A stretch of DNA of 41,469 bases from contig DATMFQ010000009.1 in NCBI GenBank assembly GCA_035556075.1, positions 1-41,469 on the forward strand, given 5' to 3'. Of this stretch, positions 16,331 to 24,119 are shown one piece after another. The notes under the pieces were generated by a model that did not search any database, was not told the origin of the DNA, and saw only the letters and a list, made by a program, of their open reading frames with translations. The position numbers and the translations under genes were made by a program. This DNA is from 73-13 sp035556075. GTDB lineage: Bacteria; Actinomycetota; Actinomycetes; Actinomycetales; Microbacteriaceae. How positions within the stretch are numbered: the stretch's first letter is position 1; each line of letters begins with the position of its first letter.

Positions 16331-17008
16331 TCACGACTCGGCGGCGGTGACGTCGTGCGGCATGCCGACCGGCTTCGACTCGGGCGAGCCGCGCTGGCGC
16401 AGGTAGATGGCAAAGGCGATCATCGTCCCGACGGCGAGGAACTCCGACTGCCAGTTCTGCAGCGTGCGATTCCAGAAGTCCGGGGACAGCACGTACGCGC
16501 CCCAGTCGATCGACTGGAGTCCGTGTGCGGCCCGATCGTCGTTGGCGACGACGACCCCTGCGAGCGATTGCGCGAGCCAAGAGAGCACAAAGATCGTGCC
16601 CATCGCGAGGAGCAGGGAGTTCGAGTAGAGGATGCGCCGCAGCCCGCGCACCTTCGCCCAGGCCGGGCTGCTCGTCTCGGCGTGCCGTCCGAGCAGTTGC
16701 TCCCGATCACTGCCAAGCCCCTCTTTGCCGGGGAGCTTCGACTCCGAGGAGCCTCGCTGGACGAGCCAGACCGTCGCGGCGATGAAGACGAAGAACTGGA
16801 GGAACTCGGACTGCCAGTTCTCCGCGACGTCGACGAGGAACGCGGAGGACGTGACAAAGTCCCAGAAGACGAGCGGTGGCTGACCGTGCATCGCGAGGTC
16901 CGCATTCTCCTGCGCCAGTCCCGCGAAGGCCTGCCCAGTGATTGCGCCAGCGAAGAGCGTGAGGAAGAGGATCGTGAGCCCCTGGTCCCGGATACGGGCC
17001 ATCGTCAT
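16331..17008 (-). CDS. DUF6766-like membrane protein with internal duplication
   Basis: A 225-residue integral membrane protein. Two halves repeat the same pattern: ENWQSEFLQFFVFIAATVWL ending QRGSSESK, and QNWQSEFLAVGTMIAFAIYL ending QRGSPESK. Each half has a membrane segment, and a further one lies near the N-terminus (LTILFLTLFAGAITGQAF). I recall this family as DUF6766, of unknown function. The ATG at 17008 overlaps the stop of a 27-codon gene in ATGA. It is the last gene of a unit that begins with a DUF892 protein. Confidence 0.78.
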   Translation of the reverse strand: MTMARIRDQGLTILFLTLFAGAITGQAFAGLAQENADLAMHGQPPLVFWDFVTSSAFLVDVAENWQSEFLQFFVFIAATVWLVQRGSSESKLPGKEGLGSDREQLLGRHAETSSPAWAKVRGLRRILYSNSLLLAMGTIFVLSWLAQSLAGVVVANDDRAAHGLQSIDWGAYVLSPDFWNRTLQNWQSEFLAVGTMIAFAIYLRQRGSPESKPVGMPHDVTAAES

Positions 17009-17088
17009 CGCCCGACGATCGGGAGGATGATCATGATCGCGAGCCCGATGACGATGATCGTCAGCCACGCCCAGAACGCGAACCGCAC
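17005..17088 (-). CDS. 27-residue single-pass membrane peptide
   Basis: A small gene starting at GTG 17088, with GAGG 7 nt upstream, and ending in a TGA that overlaps the next gene's ATG. The product is basic-aromatic at the start (MRFAFWAWL), then hydrophobic (TIIVIGLAIMIILPIVGR), so a single membrane helix. The ribosome site, the ATGA coupling and its place between the DUF892 and DUF6766 genes argue that it is real. No function is known to me. Confidence 0.6.
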   Translation of the reverse strand: MRFAFWAWLTIIVIGLAIMIILPIVGR

Positions 17089-17115
17089 GGTCCACCCTCG
17101 GTCCGGCGGACCCGC

Positions 17116-17598
17116 TCAGCCGCCGAGCTCGCGCAACGTGGTGAGCAGCTCCTCGCTCGTATGGACCTCCTGGTCGAGGTTCTGTCGCAGCAGTGTCGCG
17201 GCCTCGGTCGCTCCCATGCTCTCGACCGCGGCGAGCAGACCCTGATATGCGGCAATCTCATAGTGCTCGTTGCCGAGCGCCGCGGACAGCGTCACCCGGT
17301 CGCGGAGCGCGGGTCGACTGCGCGCGACGAGCGCGTGCGCCTGCTTCGAGATCCCCTTCGTACCCGGTGATCCCGCGGTGGACTCGGGGATCTCAAGCAG
17401 GCCGAATACGGACCGCAGATTGGCGATCTGCTCCTTCGTCTCACCCGAATGGTGACGGAACAGCTTCTTAACCTGGCCGGACTTCGCAGCAGTTGCGAGG
17501 TCGCCGAGCGCCGCGAGCGAGTCGTGCTCCATTGTCAGCGCGGTCCGCAATTGGAAGCGCAGGAGGTCCTGCGGGTTCTCAAGCACAGTCTGCGACAT
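17116..17598 (-). CDS. DUF892 (YciE/YciF-type) ferritin-like protein
   Basis: A 160-residue four-helix ferritin-like protein. The order is TALTMEHDSLAALGDLATAA, FRHHSGETKEQIANL, ALGNEHYEIAAYQGLLAAVE and LDQEVHTSEELLTTLREL, with the expected Glu/His metal ligands. The family is linked to osmotic and oxidative stress in other bacteria. GGAAGGAG stands 5 nt before the ATG. It is first in an operon with a membrane peptide and a DUF6766 protein, which suggests a general stress unit; this is inference. Confidence 0.85.
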   Translation of the reverse strand: MSQTVLENPQDLLRFQLRTALTMEHDSLAALGDLATAAKSGQVKKLFRHHSGETKEQIANLRSVFGLLEIPESTAGSPGTKGISKQAHALVARSRPALRDRVTLSAALGNEHYEIAAYQGLLAAVESMGATEAATLLRQNLDQEVHTSEELLTTLRELGG

Positions 17599-18017
17599 GA
17601 GGGCTCCTTCCCTAGGCGCACGACACTAGGCCGCGGCAGCATGCAGATGCAGAGGCTTGCCAAACCGTGCGGAGTCGACTATGGCGGAGGGAATGTATGA
17701 GTGACGGCGCGAGCAGCGCTCGCCAGGCCGCTCGACCTTCCAGCGCGACGTGGGTGGTTCGCCGGGGAGCGCAACGCGAGCTGCGCGGACTCCGGATTAT
17801 GCGCGACCGCGGGCGGGCCAGCACCAGCGGCGGCTGCGTAGAGCGACACGCTTGCGGGGTGGCGGTGCTAGGTCAACCCGGCAACGTCAACGGCAGCAGC
17901 GATGTCGATGCTCATGTGCCGACCGTAGCTGCGGGGTATGCACACACGCGCAAGTCGTATCGCGTCGCATTCCGACACCCAGAGGGCAGGCGTACGCTTC
18001 CGCGCAGGAGGTTCCTG
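17599..18017. other. gene-poor stretch
   Basis: 419 bp with no convincing gene. It holds the leader of the DUF892 operon and, at its right end, a possible promoter for the 61-residue protein (TTCCGA 17970-17975, 17-nt spacer, TACGCT 17993-17998). The long open frames here have no recognisable protein character. Confidence 0.5.
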
Positions 18018-18203
18018 ATGGATGCCACAGAGTCTGCTGCCGAGATGATTGCCGAGGATGCCGTCCGCTTGGCGAGGAAGAAAGGCGTGACGTCACCGGA
18101 CCTCGTGGAGTTCCATGTGGACCACGAGACCGGAGACGTGACCGAGGCGATGGTACGCAAGTACATCCTCGAGAAGTGGTCCGAGGACTTCGAGGCGGAA
18201 TAG
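18018..18203 (+). CDS. hypothetical 61-residue protein
   Basis: A small soluble acidic protein, not recognised. AGGAGG lies 7 nt before the ATG, a strong start that rejects the longer upstream frame. The sequence is helix-rich at first (ESAAEMIAEDAVRLARKKG) and then VEFHVDHETGDVTEAMVRKY. The charged, Cys-free composition and clean ribosome site suggest a real gene. It ends in TAG and has no operon partner. Confidence 0.7.
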   Translation: MDATESAAEMIAEDAVRLARKKGVTSPDLVEFHVDHETGDVTEAMVRKYILEKWSEDFEAE

Positions 18204-18546
18204 TCCGGGATGAACGCAATGGTCGGCGCCTGGTGCCCCACGTTGGTGGCAGGTGAGGTGTCCGGGTTCACGACATAGGCGACGGGTGACTCGCGCCACC
18301 TGCGTCGCGATATACGCGACAGGGTCGGGGGTGTCGACACACCTCATTCAGGGTGGGTGCGGACGTGGGCTCGTCGGGTCGAGAGCGACGCGGGCCGCGT
18401 GCCGGGCGCGGCGTCCGGCAATGCGGGGGCTCCGGCCGTCGCGCGGCGATCCGTCGTGCGCCTTCGGCTCGGCAGCCGCTTCAAGGCTCCCAACTGAGAC
18501 CCATGACGCGACTCATCTGAGACATGTGTCCCGATGCATCACACGG
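18204..18546. other. gene-poor stretch, likely integration scar next to tRNA-Tyr
   Basis: 343 bp without a convincing gene. It contains a 14-bp copy of the 3' end of tRNA-Tyr (18245-18258) and a short palindrome GTCGCG-ATATA-CGCGAC (18304-18320). It looks like the remains of an integrated element. Confidence 0.4.
18245..18258. repeat. direct repeat of the tRNA-Tyr 3' end (candidate att remnant)
   Basis: GGTGGCAGGTGAGG is identical to 18545-18558, which covers the last 12 bases of tRNA-Tyr and two bases beyond. The copies are 300 bp apart in direct orientation, and this copy lies downstream of the tRNA. Duplication of a tRNA 3' end is the usual mark of site-specific integration. Confidence 0.45.
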
Positions 18547-18628
18547 TGGCAGGTGAGGGATTCGAACCCCCGAAGGCTGAGCCGTCTGATTTACAGTCAG
18601 ATCCCTTTGGCCGCTAGGGTAACCTGCC
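18547..18628 (-). tRNA. tRNA-Tyr (GTA)
   Basis: An 82-nt class II tRNA with a long variable arm. The acceptor arms GGCAGGT and ACCTGCC pair, the anticodon stem/loop is CTGACTGTAAATCAG (anticodon GTA) and the T arm is GGGGGTTCGAATCCC. CCA is not encoded. Confidence 0.96.
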
Positions 18629-18779
18629 CTTCGCGCCACCGGCCGTCGGTACTCCGTCGTCCGGTCACGCGATCCACAATGGTACAGGGTCGCGGACGCC
18701 CTCAGTCACCCCGGCGTACGGCGGACACGTCCTGGGGAACGGACGCCTCTGCGATGCTCGCCATGATGCACCCACTCAG

Positions 18780-18785
18780 TAGGCT
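18780..18785 (+). promoter_or_regulatory. -10 box, leaderless start of yajQ
   Basis: TAGGCT, 7 nt before the ATG at 18793. Confidence 0.5.
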
Positions 18786-18792
18786 GGGCCGC

Positions 18793-19284
18793 ATGGCTGA
18801 CAGCACCTTTGACATCGTGAGCAAGGTCGACCCCATGGAGGCGAAGAACGCCGTCGACCAGGCACAGAAGGAGATCGCGCAGCGGTACGACTTCAAAGGC
18901 GTTGGCGCCGAGGTCGACTGGTCCGGCACGGAGAAGCTCCTCGTCAAGGCGAGCACGGAGGAGCGCGCGAAGGCCGTGCTCGACGTCGTGCAGTCGAAGT
19001 TCATCAAGCGAGGCATCGCCCTGCAGTCGCTCGACGTCGGCGACCCGCATGCGAGCGGTAAGGAGTTCCGCATCGAGATCGGGCTGAAGAACGGCATCGC
19101 GAGCGACAAGGCCAAGGAGATCTCGAAGCTCATCCGCGAGGAGGCGCCGAAATCCGTGAAGGCGCAGATCCAGGGCGACGAGCTCCGAGTCTCGAGCAAG
19201 TCCCGCGACGACCTCCAGGCGACGATGGCGATGTTGAAGTCGAAGGACCTCGACGTCGCGCTCCAGTTCATCAACTTCCGCTAA
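18793..19284 (+). CDS. yajQ: YajQ-family nucleotide-binding protein
   Basis: A 163-residue YajQ/DUF520 protein of two ferredoxin-like domains. The family signature is complete: DSTFDIVSKVDPMEAKNAVD at the N-terminus, QRYDFKG, KEFRIEIGLKNGI and QATMAMLKSKDLDVALQFIN near the end. Homologues bind tRNA, nucleotides or cyclic di-GMP; the role here is unknown. The start is leaderless-like, with TAGGCT 7 nt upstream, and no ribosome site is visible. Confidence 0.95.
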   Translation: MADSTFDIVSKVDPMEAKNAVDQAQKEIAQRYDFKGVGAEVDWSGTEKLLVKASTEERAKAVLDVVQSKFIKRGIALQSLDVGDPHASGKEFRIEIGLKNGIASDKAKEISKLIREEAPKSVKAQIQGDELRVSSKSRDDLQATMAMLKSKDLDVALQFINFR

Positions 19285-19323
19285 GCGGTCGGCCTGACCG
19301 GGGGACGCAAGGGAGCGCCGCGC

Positions 19324-20814
19324 ATGGAGGACAGTCTCGGTGATGGGATCGTCGTGACATTCGAATGGTCGCCGTGGTTCACATTCCTGCTCCTCATCAT
19401 CGACATCGGCCTGCGCGTCCTCGCCCTCGTCGTCGTCCCGCGCAACCGCCGGCCACAGACGAGCATGGCGTGGCTGCTCGCCATCATGATCCTGCCGTGG
19501 CTCGGGTGGCTCATCTTCCTCCTCTTCGGCTCCCGTCAAGTCGGCCGGCAGCGACGACGACGGCAGGACGAGGTCAACGAGTTCATCGCCGAGGCTGTGC
19601 CGGACGACCACCATGTGCGCCTGCAGGCGGACTGGCCCGACTGGCTCAAACAGGTCGCCACCCTCAACCGCAGGCTCGGCGCGATGCCGTTCGTCGGGGG
19701 CAACACCTTCGAGTACTTCACGCACTACGAGGAGTCGATCCAGTCGATGGCCGAGGCGGTGCGGCAGGCGCAGCGCACGGTCCACGTCGAGTTCTACATC
19801 CTCACGCTCGACGACACGACCAAGGGCTTCTTCGACGCGCTCGCCGAGGCGGTGCAGCGCGACGTCACCGTCCGCGTCCTGCTCGACCATGTCGCCAATC
19901 TCCGCCAGCCGGGGTATCGCCGCACCCTGCGATTCCTGAAGGAACATGGCATCACCTGGCGACGCATGCTGCCGCTGTCGCTCTGGCCGTGGCGCTGGCT
20001 CCGCCCCGACCTTCGCAACCACCGCAAGCTCCTCGTCGTCGACGGCGAGATCGCATACACCGGCTCGCAGAACATGATCGCCTCCTCGTACAACAAGAAG
20101 GGCAACATCAAGCGCGGGCTGCACTGGAAGGACCTCATGGTCCGCTTCGAGGGGCCGATCGCGCAGAGCATCGACGTGCTGTTCATCACCGACTGGTACT
20201 CGGAGACCGGCGAGGTGCTGCTGCATGAGGTGACGAATCCGCCGCCGCGGGAAGGCGATCGGCTCGTCGAGGCGCAGGTCGTCCCGAGTGGTCCCGGATT
20301 CTCGGGCGAGAACAACCTCCGACTGTTCAACTCGCTGCTGTACGAGGCGAATCAGCGCGTCATCATCACCTCGCCGTACTTCGTCCCCGACGATTCGATG
20401 CTGTACGCGATCACGACCGCGGCCCAGTCGGGCCTCGACGTGCAGCTCTTCGTGTCGGAGATCGGCGACCAGGCGATGGTCTTCCACGCGCAGCGCTCCT
20501 ACTACGAGTACCTCCTCAAGGCGGGCGTGCGCATCTGGCTCTACCGGTCGCCGACGATCCTCCACAGCAAGCACTTCACGATCGACGATGAGGTCGCCGT
20601 TATCGGGTCATCGAACATGGACATGCGATCGTTCTCGCTCAACTACGAGATCTCCGTCATCGTGCACTCCGCGGACTTCGTCCGGGAGCTGCGCGAGATC
20701 GAGCAGCAGTACCGTGAGGACTCGACCGAGCTCCTGCTCGAGGACTGGCAGCGGCGTCCCGTCCCCGGGCAGATCCTCGACAACGTGATGCGCCTCACCG
20801 CCGGTCTGCAGTAG
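19324..20814 (+). CDS. cls: cardiolipin synthase
   Basis: A 496-residue phospholipase D-superfamily enzyme that condenses phosphatidylglycerol to cardiolipin at the membrane. Two N-terminal membrane segments (about 15-35 and 48-68, the PLDc_N region) precede two HKD domains. The first is NHRKLLVVDGEIAYTGSQN and the second HSKHFTIDDEVAVIGSSN. GGGAG is about 8 nt before the ATG. It is convergent with fprA and ends 36 bp from it. Confidence 0.94.
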   Translation: MEDSLGDGIVVTFEWSPWFTFLLLIIDIGLRVLALVVVPRNRRPQTSMAWLLAIMILPWLGWLIFLLFGSRQVGRQRRRRQDEVNEFIAEAVPDDHHVRLQADWPDWLKQVATLNRRLGAMPFVGGNTFEYFTHYEESIQSMAEAVRQAQRTVHVEFYILTLDDTTKGFFDALAEAVQRDVTVRVLLDHVANLRQPGYRRTLRFLKEHGITWRRMLPLSLWPWRWLRPDLRNHRKLLVVDGEIAYTGSQNMIASSYNKKGNIKRGLHWKDLMVRFEGPIAQSIDVLFITDWYSETGEVLLHEVTNPPPREGDRLVEAQVVPSGPGFSGENNLRLFNSLLYEANQRVIITSPYFVPDDSMLYAITTAAQSGLDVQLFVSEIGDQAMVFHAQRSYYEYLLKAGVRIWLYRSPTILHSKHFTIDDEVAVIGSSNMDMRSFSLNYEISVIVHSADFVRELREIEQQYREDSTELLLEDWQRRPVPGQILDNVMRLTAGLQ

Positions 20815-20850
20815 TCACCGCGCGATCGTGAGCGCGACGAATGCGGCGGA

Positions 20851-22224
20851 TCAGTCCCGCGAGATCCGCACCATCTCGTCGCGTGGGACGACCTTGATCC
20901 GGTCCCGACCGGCGCGCGCGCCCAGCGCGAGCTCGTGCTGGTCGAGCCGGTGCCAGCCGTCGAGGTCGGTCCACACGATGCCGCGCTCGGCGAGCAGCGC
21001 GGGGATCGCATCCGGGTCCGGCTCCGTCGGCGACCACCAGTTCGCCTGGTCGCGGACGAGGTGGCTGATCGTCTCCATCGCGTCCGACTTCGTGTGGCCG
21101 ATGAGCCCGATCGGGCCGCGCTTGATCCACCCGGTCACGTACACCCCGGGCAGGAATTCGTTGTCCTGGTCCGGGCTCGACGGGTCGGTGCGCACAACCC
21201 GGCCCTCGTGGTTGGGGATGACCCCGCGTCGGGTATCGAAGGGGATGTCGGGCAGCGGCGTGCCGAAGTAGCCGACGGCACGATACGCCGCCTGGACGGG
21301 AATCTCGCGGATCTCGCCCGTGCCGCGAGCGCCACCGGCGCCGTCCGACTCGGTGCGCTCGACGCGGATCGCCGCGACCGCTCCATCGTCACCTGCGACG
21401 AGCTCGACGGGTCTCGACCAGAAATGGAGGTGGAGTCGGCGGGAGCCACCCGTCTGCGGCTCGCTCCGCCACTTCGTGAAGACGCGGTCGATGACGAGCA
21501 CCTGCTTGTTCGAGGCGATCGCCCCTCGCGCCGCCTCGTCATACTCGAAGTCGGCCTCATCGAGGACGATGTCGACGTCGCGCATCTCCCCGAGCTCACG
21601 CAACTCCAGCGGGGTGAACTTCACCTGCATGGGGCCGCGGCGACCGAAGACGTGCACGTCGGTGACCTTCGACGCCCGCAGCCCTGCCTCGACGTTGGCC
21701 GGGATCTCGGTCGGCATGAGGTCCTCGGGGTGCTTCGACAGCATCCGCGCGACGTCGAGGGCGACGTTGCCGTTGCCGATGACGGCGATGGATTCTGCGG
21801 TGAGTGGCCAGTCGCGGGGGAAATCGGGGTGGCCGTCATACCAGGAGACGAACTCAGCGGCACCGTAGGAGCCCGGCAGTTCGATGCCCGGGATGTCGAG
21901 CTCGGCATCGCGGACCGCGCCCGTGGAGAAGATGACCGCGTGGTAGTGGCGTCGCAGGTCCTCGAGGCTGAGATCCTCGCCGTACCGCACATTGCCGAAG
22001 ACCCGGATGTCGCCGCGGTCGAGGACCTCGCGCAGCGCGGTGATGATGCCCTTGATCCGCGGGTGGTCCGGGGCGACGCCGTAGCGCACGAGGCCGTACG
22101 GCGCGGGCAGCTGGTCGAAGAGGTCGATCGACACCTCGAAGGCGCGCTCATACTTGAGCAGGATGTCGGCGGCATAGATGCCGGCGGGTCCCGCGCCGAT
22201 GATCGCGAGGCGGAGTTTCGTCAT
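20851..22224 (-). CDS. fprA: ferredoxin-NADP+ reductase (FprA/adrenodoxin reductase type)
   Basis: A 457-residue flavoprotein. The N-terminal FAD Rossmann motif is IIGAGPAGIYAADILLK, followed by LPAPYGLVRYGVAPDHP and the NADP-binding VIGNGNVALDVARML. Near the end comes VYVTGWIKRGPIGLIGHTK, the adrenodoxin-reductase-family signature. It moves electrons between NADPH and ferredoxins, which in actinobacteria serve cytochromes P450 and other enzymes. It is 62 bp downstream of the polyprenyl synthase gene and may share its transcript. Confidence 0.94.
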   Translation of the reverse strand: MTKLRLAIIGAGPAGIYAADILLKYERAFEVSIDLFDQLPAPYGLVRYGVAPDHPRIKGIITALREVLDRGDIRVFGNVRYGEDLSLEDLRRHYHAVIFSTGAVRDAELDIPGIELPGSYGAAEFVSWYDGHPDFPRDWPLTAESIAVIGNGNVALDVARMLSKHPEDLMPTEIPANVEAGLRASKVTDVHVFGRRGPMQVKFTPLELRELGEMRDVDIVLDEADFEYDEAARGAIASNKQVLVIDRVFTKWRSEPQTGGSRRLHLHFWSRPVELVAGDDGAVAAIRVERTESDGAGGARGTGEIREIPVQAAYRAVGYFGTPLPDIPFDTRRGVIPNHEGRVVRTDPSSPDQDNEFLPGVYVTGWIKRGPIGLIGHTKSDAMETISHLVRDQANWWSPTEPDPDAIPALLAERGIVWTDLDGWHRLDQHELALGARAGRDRIKVVPRDEMVRISRD

Positions 22225-22286
22225 GAATGCGGTCCTTCAGGTCTTCTTGGTCGTGCCATCACTGGCGGTGCCGTCTCCGGCGCTCG

Positions 22287-23321
22287 TCACGCGTCGCGGT
22301 CGACGACCCTCGAGGCGAACTCGGTGAGCGCGCGCTTGACCGGTCCGTCGGCGATCGGCTCGAGTGCCGCATTCGCCTCGTCGGCCCAGCGTCGCGCCGC
22401 CTCGCGGGTGGCCGCGGTCACGGGGTGGTCGCGGAGCTCGGCGACGGCCGCCGCAAACTCCGTATCATCCTCGGCCCCGAGCCGTCCGAGCAGGGCGGCG
22501 GCCTCGGCATCCCCCGCGGCGTCCCGCCGCAGCAGGAGCACGGGCATGGTCGGCACACCCGCACGCAGGTCCGTGCCGGTCGGTTTGCCGGTGACCGCCG
22601 GGTCGGCGGCGAGGTCGATGACGTCGTCGGCGAGTTGGAACGCGACCCCGACGCGCTCCCCGTAGCGCCTGAGCGGCGCGATGAGCGCGCGATCCGCATT
22701 CGAGAATCGGATGCCCGCTTCGGCCGCCGTCGCGATGAGCGAGCCCGTCTTGTCGGAGAGCACCTGGAGGTAATGCTCGATGGGGTCCTCGTCCTCGCGG
22801 GGCCCGGCCGTCTCGTTGAGCTGCCCGAGGACGAGCCGCTCGAAGGTGGTGCCCTGCAGCTGGAGCGCTTCGAGCCCAAGGTCGGCGATGATGAGGCTCG
22901 CGCGGGCGAAGAGCAGGTCGCCGGTGAGGATGGCCGTCGAGTTGTCCCACACCAGGTGGGCGCTCGGGACGCCGCGGCGCAGCGTCGACTCGTCCATGAC
23001 GTCGTCGTGGTACAGCGAGGCGAGGTGCGTCATCTCAATCGTCGCGGCGATCCGGATGACCTCGCGCGTGGCCCCATCGCCGAGCTGCGCGGTGAGCAGC
23101 GCGAGGACGGGACGAATGCGTTTGCCGCCGGCCTCGAGCAGGTAGCGGCCGGCGACGTCGGCGAGCCGACTCGAGAACGTCAGCTCCCGCTGCAGCTCCG
23201 CCTCGACGCGCTCGAGCCCGTCCTCGATCGCGGCCGCGAGCCGACGGTCGTGCAGTGAAGCGCTGAAGCGGCGCGGGTCGAGGCCGAGGGATGCCGCAAG
23301 GCTGGTGCGCGCCGCGGTCAC
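22287..23321 (-). CDS. polyprenyl diphosphate synthase (menaquinone side chain)
   Basis: A 344-residue trans-isoprenyl diphosphate synthase. It has GGKRIRPVLALL, the first Asp-rich motif LYHDDVMDESTLRRG and the second QLADDVIDL. By its place directly after menG, overlapping in GTGA, it probably makes the all-trans side chain for MenA. The chain length, for example hepta- to deca-prenyl, cannot be told from this sequence. Confidence 0.93.
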   Translation of the reverse strand: MTAARTSLAASLGLDPRRFSASLHDRRLAAAIEDGLERVEAELQRELTFSSRLADVAGRYLLEAGGKRIRPVLALLTAQLGDGATREVIRIAATIEMTHLASLYHDDVMDESTLRRGVPSAHLVWDNSTAILTGDLLFARASLIIADLGLEALQLQGTTFERLVLGQLNETAGPREDEDPIEHYLQVLSDKTGSLIATAAEAGIRFSNADRALIAPLRRYGERVGVAFQLADDVIDLAADPAVTGKPTGTDLRAGVPTMPVLLLRRDAAGDAEAAALLGRLGAEDDTEFAAAVAELRDHPVTAATREAARRWADEANAALEPIADGPVKRALTEFASRVVDRDA

Positions 23322-24064
23322 GTCGCCGCCTTGCGCGTCCGCCTCGCCTGGATCGCGAGCACCGTCTCATCCGTGGGCTTCAGGCCGCGGTGCATCGCGA
23401 CGATGCCGGCCGTGAGGTTGCGATAGGCCACCCGGGTGAAGCCCGCGCCGCGCAGCCAGCTCGCGAGCTGCGCCTGGTCAGGCCAGTCCTCGATCGACTC
23501 GCCGAGGTAGCGGTAGGCCGCCGGATTGGAGCTCGTCAGCCCGGCGACGCGCGGGAGCACGTGGCGGAGGTAGCCCGCGTAGGCGGCGCGGATGACCCCG
23601 ACGGGCGGGGTGGAGAACTCAGTGATGACGATGCGTCCGCCTGGACGCAGCACGCGGTACATCTCGGTGAGCGCCCTGCGCGGGTCGCGGACGTTGCGGA
23701 GCCCGAAGCTGATCGTGACGGCGTCGAACTCGCCGTCGGGGAACGGCAGGTCCATGGCGTCGCCCTCGACGAATTCGATCCCGGGGTGGCGTCGCCGGGC
23801 CTCCCGGATCATGCCGGCGGAGAAGTCGACGCCGACCGCGGTCGCGCCTTTCGCCTGGATGGCCACCGTCGAGGTGCCGCTGCCGCAGGCGACGTCGAGG
23901 ACCCGCTCGTGCGGGAGCGCGGCGATCGCCTTGACGGTCGCAATCCGCCACAGCGCGGCATTGCCCGCGGACAGCACCTGGTTGGTCAGGTCGTACCGGG
24001 GTGCGACCTCGTCAAACATCCCGGCAACCTCGTCGGGGTCCTTCTCGAGGCTGGCGCGTGACAC
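23318..24064 (-). CDS. menG: demethylmenaquinone methyltransferase
   Basis: A 248-residue class I SAM-dependent methyltransferase of the UbiE/MenG family, which methylates demethylmenaquinone in the last step. Seen: FDEVAPRYDLTNQVLSAG, motif I VLDVACGSGTST, SFGLRNVRDPRRAL and LRPGGRIVITEFS. The GTG start has TAGACT 6 nt upstream, so it is probably leaderless. It is divergent from menF. Confidence 0.95.
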   Translation of the reverse strand: MSRASLEKDPDEVAGMFDEVAPRYDLTNQVLSAGNAALWRIATVKAIAALPHERVLDVACGSGTSTVAIQAKGATAVGVDFSAGMIREARRRHPGIEFVEGDAMDLPFPDGEFDAVTISFGLRNVRDPRRALTEMYRVLRPGGRIVITEFSTPPVGVIRAAYAGYLRHVLPRVAGLTSSNPAAYRYLGESIEDWPDQAQLASWLRGAGFTRVAYRNLTAGIVAMHRGLKPTDETVLAIQARRTRKAAT

Positions 24065-24070
24065 GGTGCG

Positions 24071-24076
24071 AGTCTA
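24071..24076 (-). promoter_or_regulatory. -10 box, leaderless start of menG
   Basis: TAGACT on the minus strand, exactly 6 nt before the GTG at 24064. The divergent menF box is 31 bp away. Confidence 0.6.
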
Positions 24077-24107
24077 GCCGGGGGGACTGTGACGAGCATC
24101 GGCGGAG

Positions 24108-24113
24108 TAGCGT
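24108..24113 (+). promoter_or_regulatory. -10 box, leaderless start of menF
   Basis: TAGCGT, exactly 6 nt before the GTG at 24120. No ribosome site is present. Confidence 0.6.
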
Positions 24114-24119
24114 TGCTTC

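Noticed and set aside
15521..17245. 574-codon open frame on the plus strand
   Set aside because: It crosses the SRPBCC gene, an intergenic inverted repeat and antisense to two genes, with no domain.
17667..18017. N-terminal extension of the 61-residue protein
   Set aside because: The upstream part of the frame has no protein-like pattern, while AGGAGG stands 7 nt before the ATG at 18018.
18706..20574. Long open frame (622 codons) on the minus strand over yajQ and cls
   Set aside because: It is antisense to two well-recognised genes, shows no motif, and is Arg/Asp/Val-rich as expected of a high-GC shadow frame.
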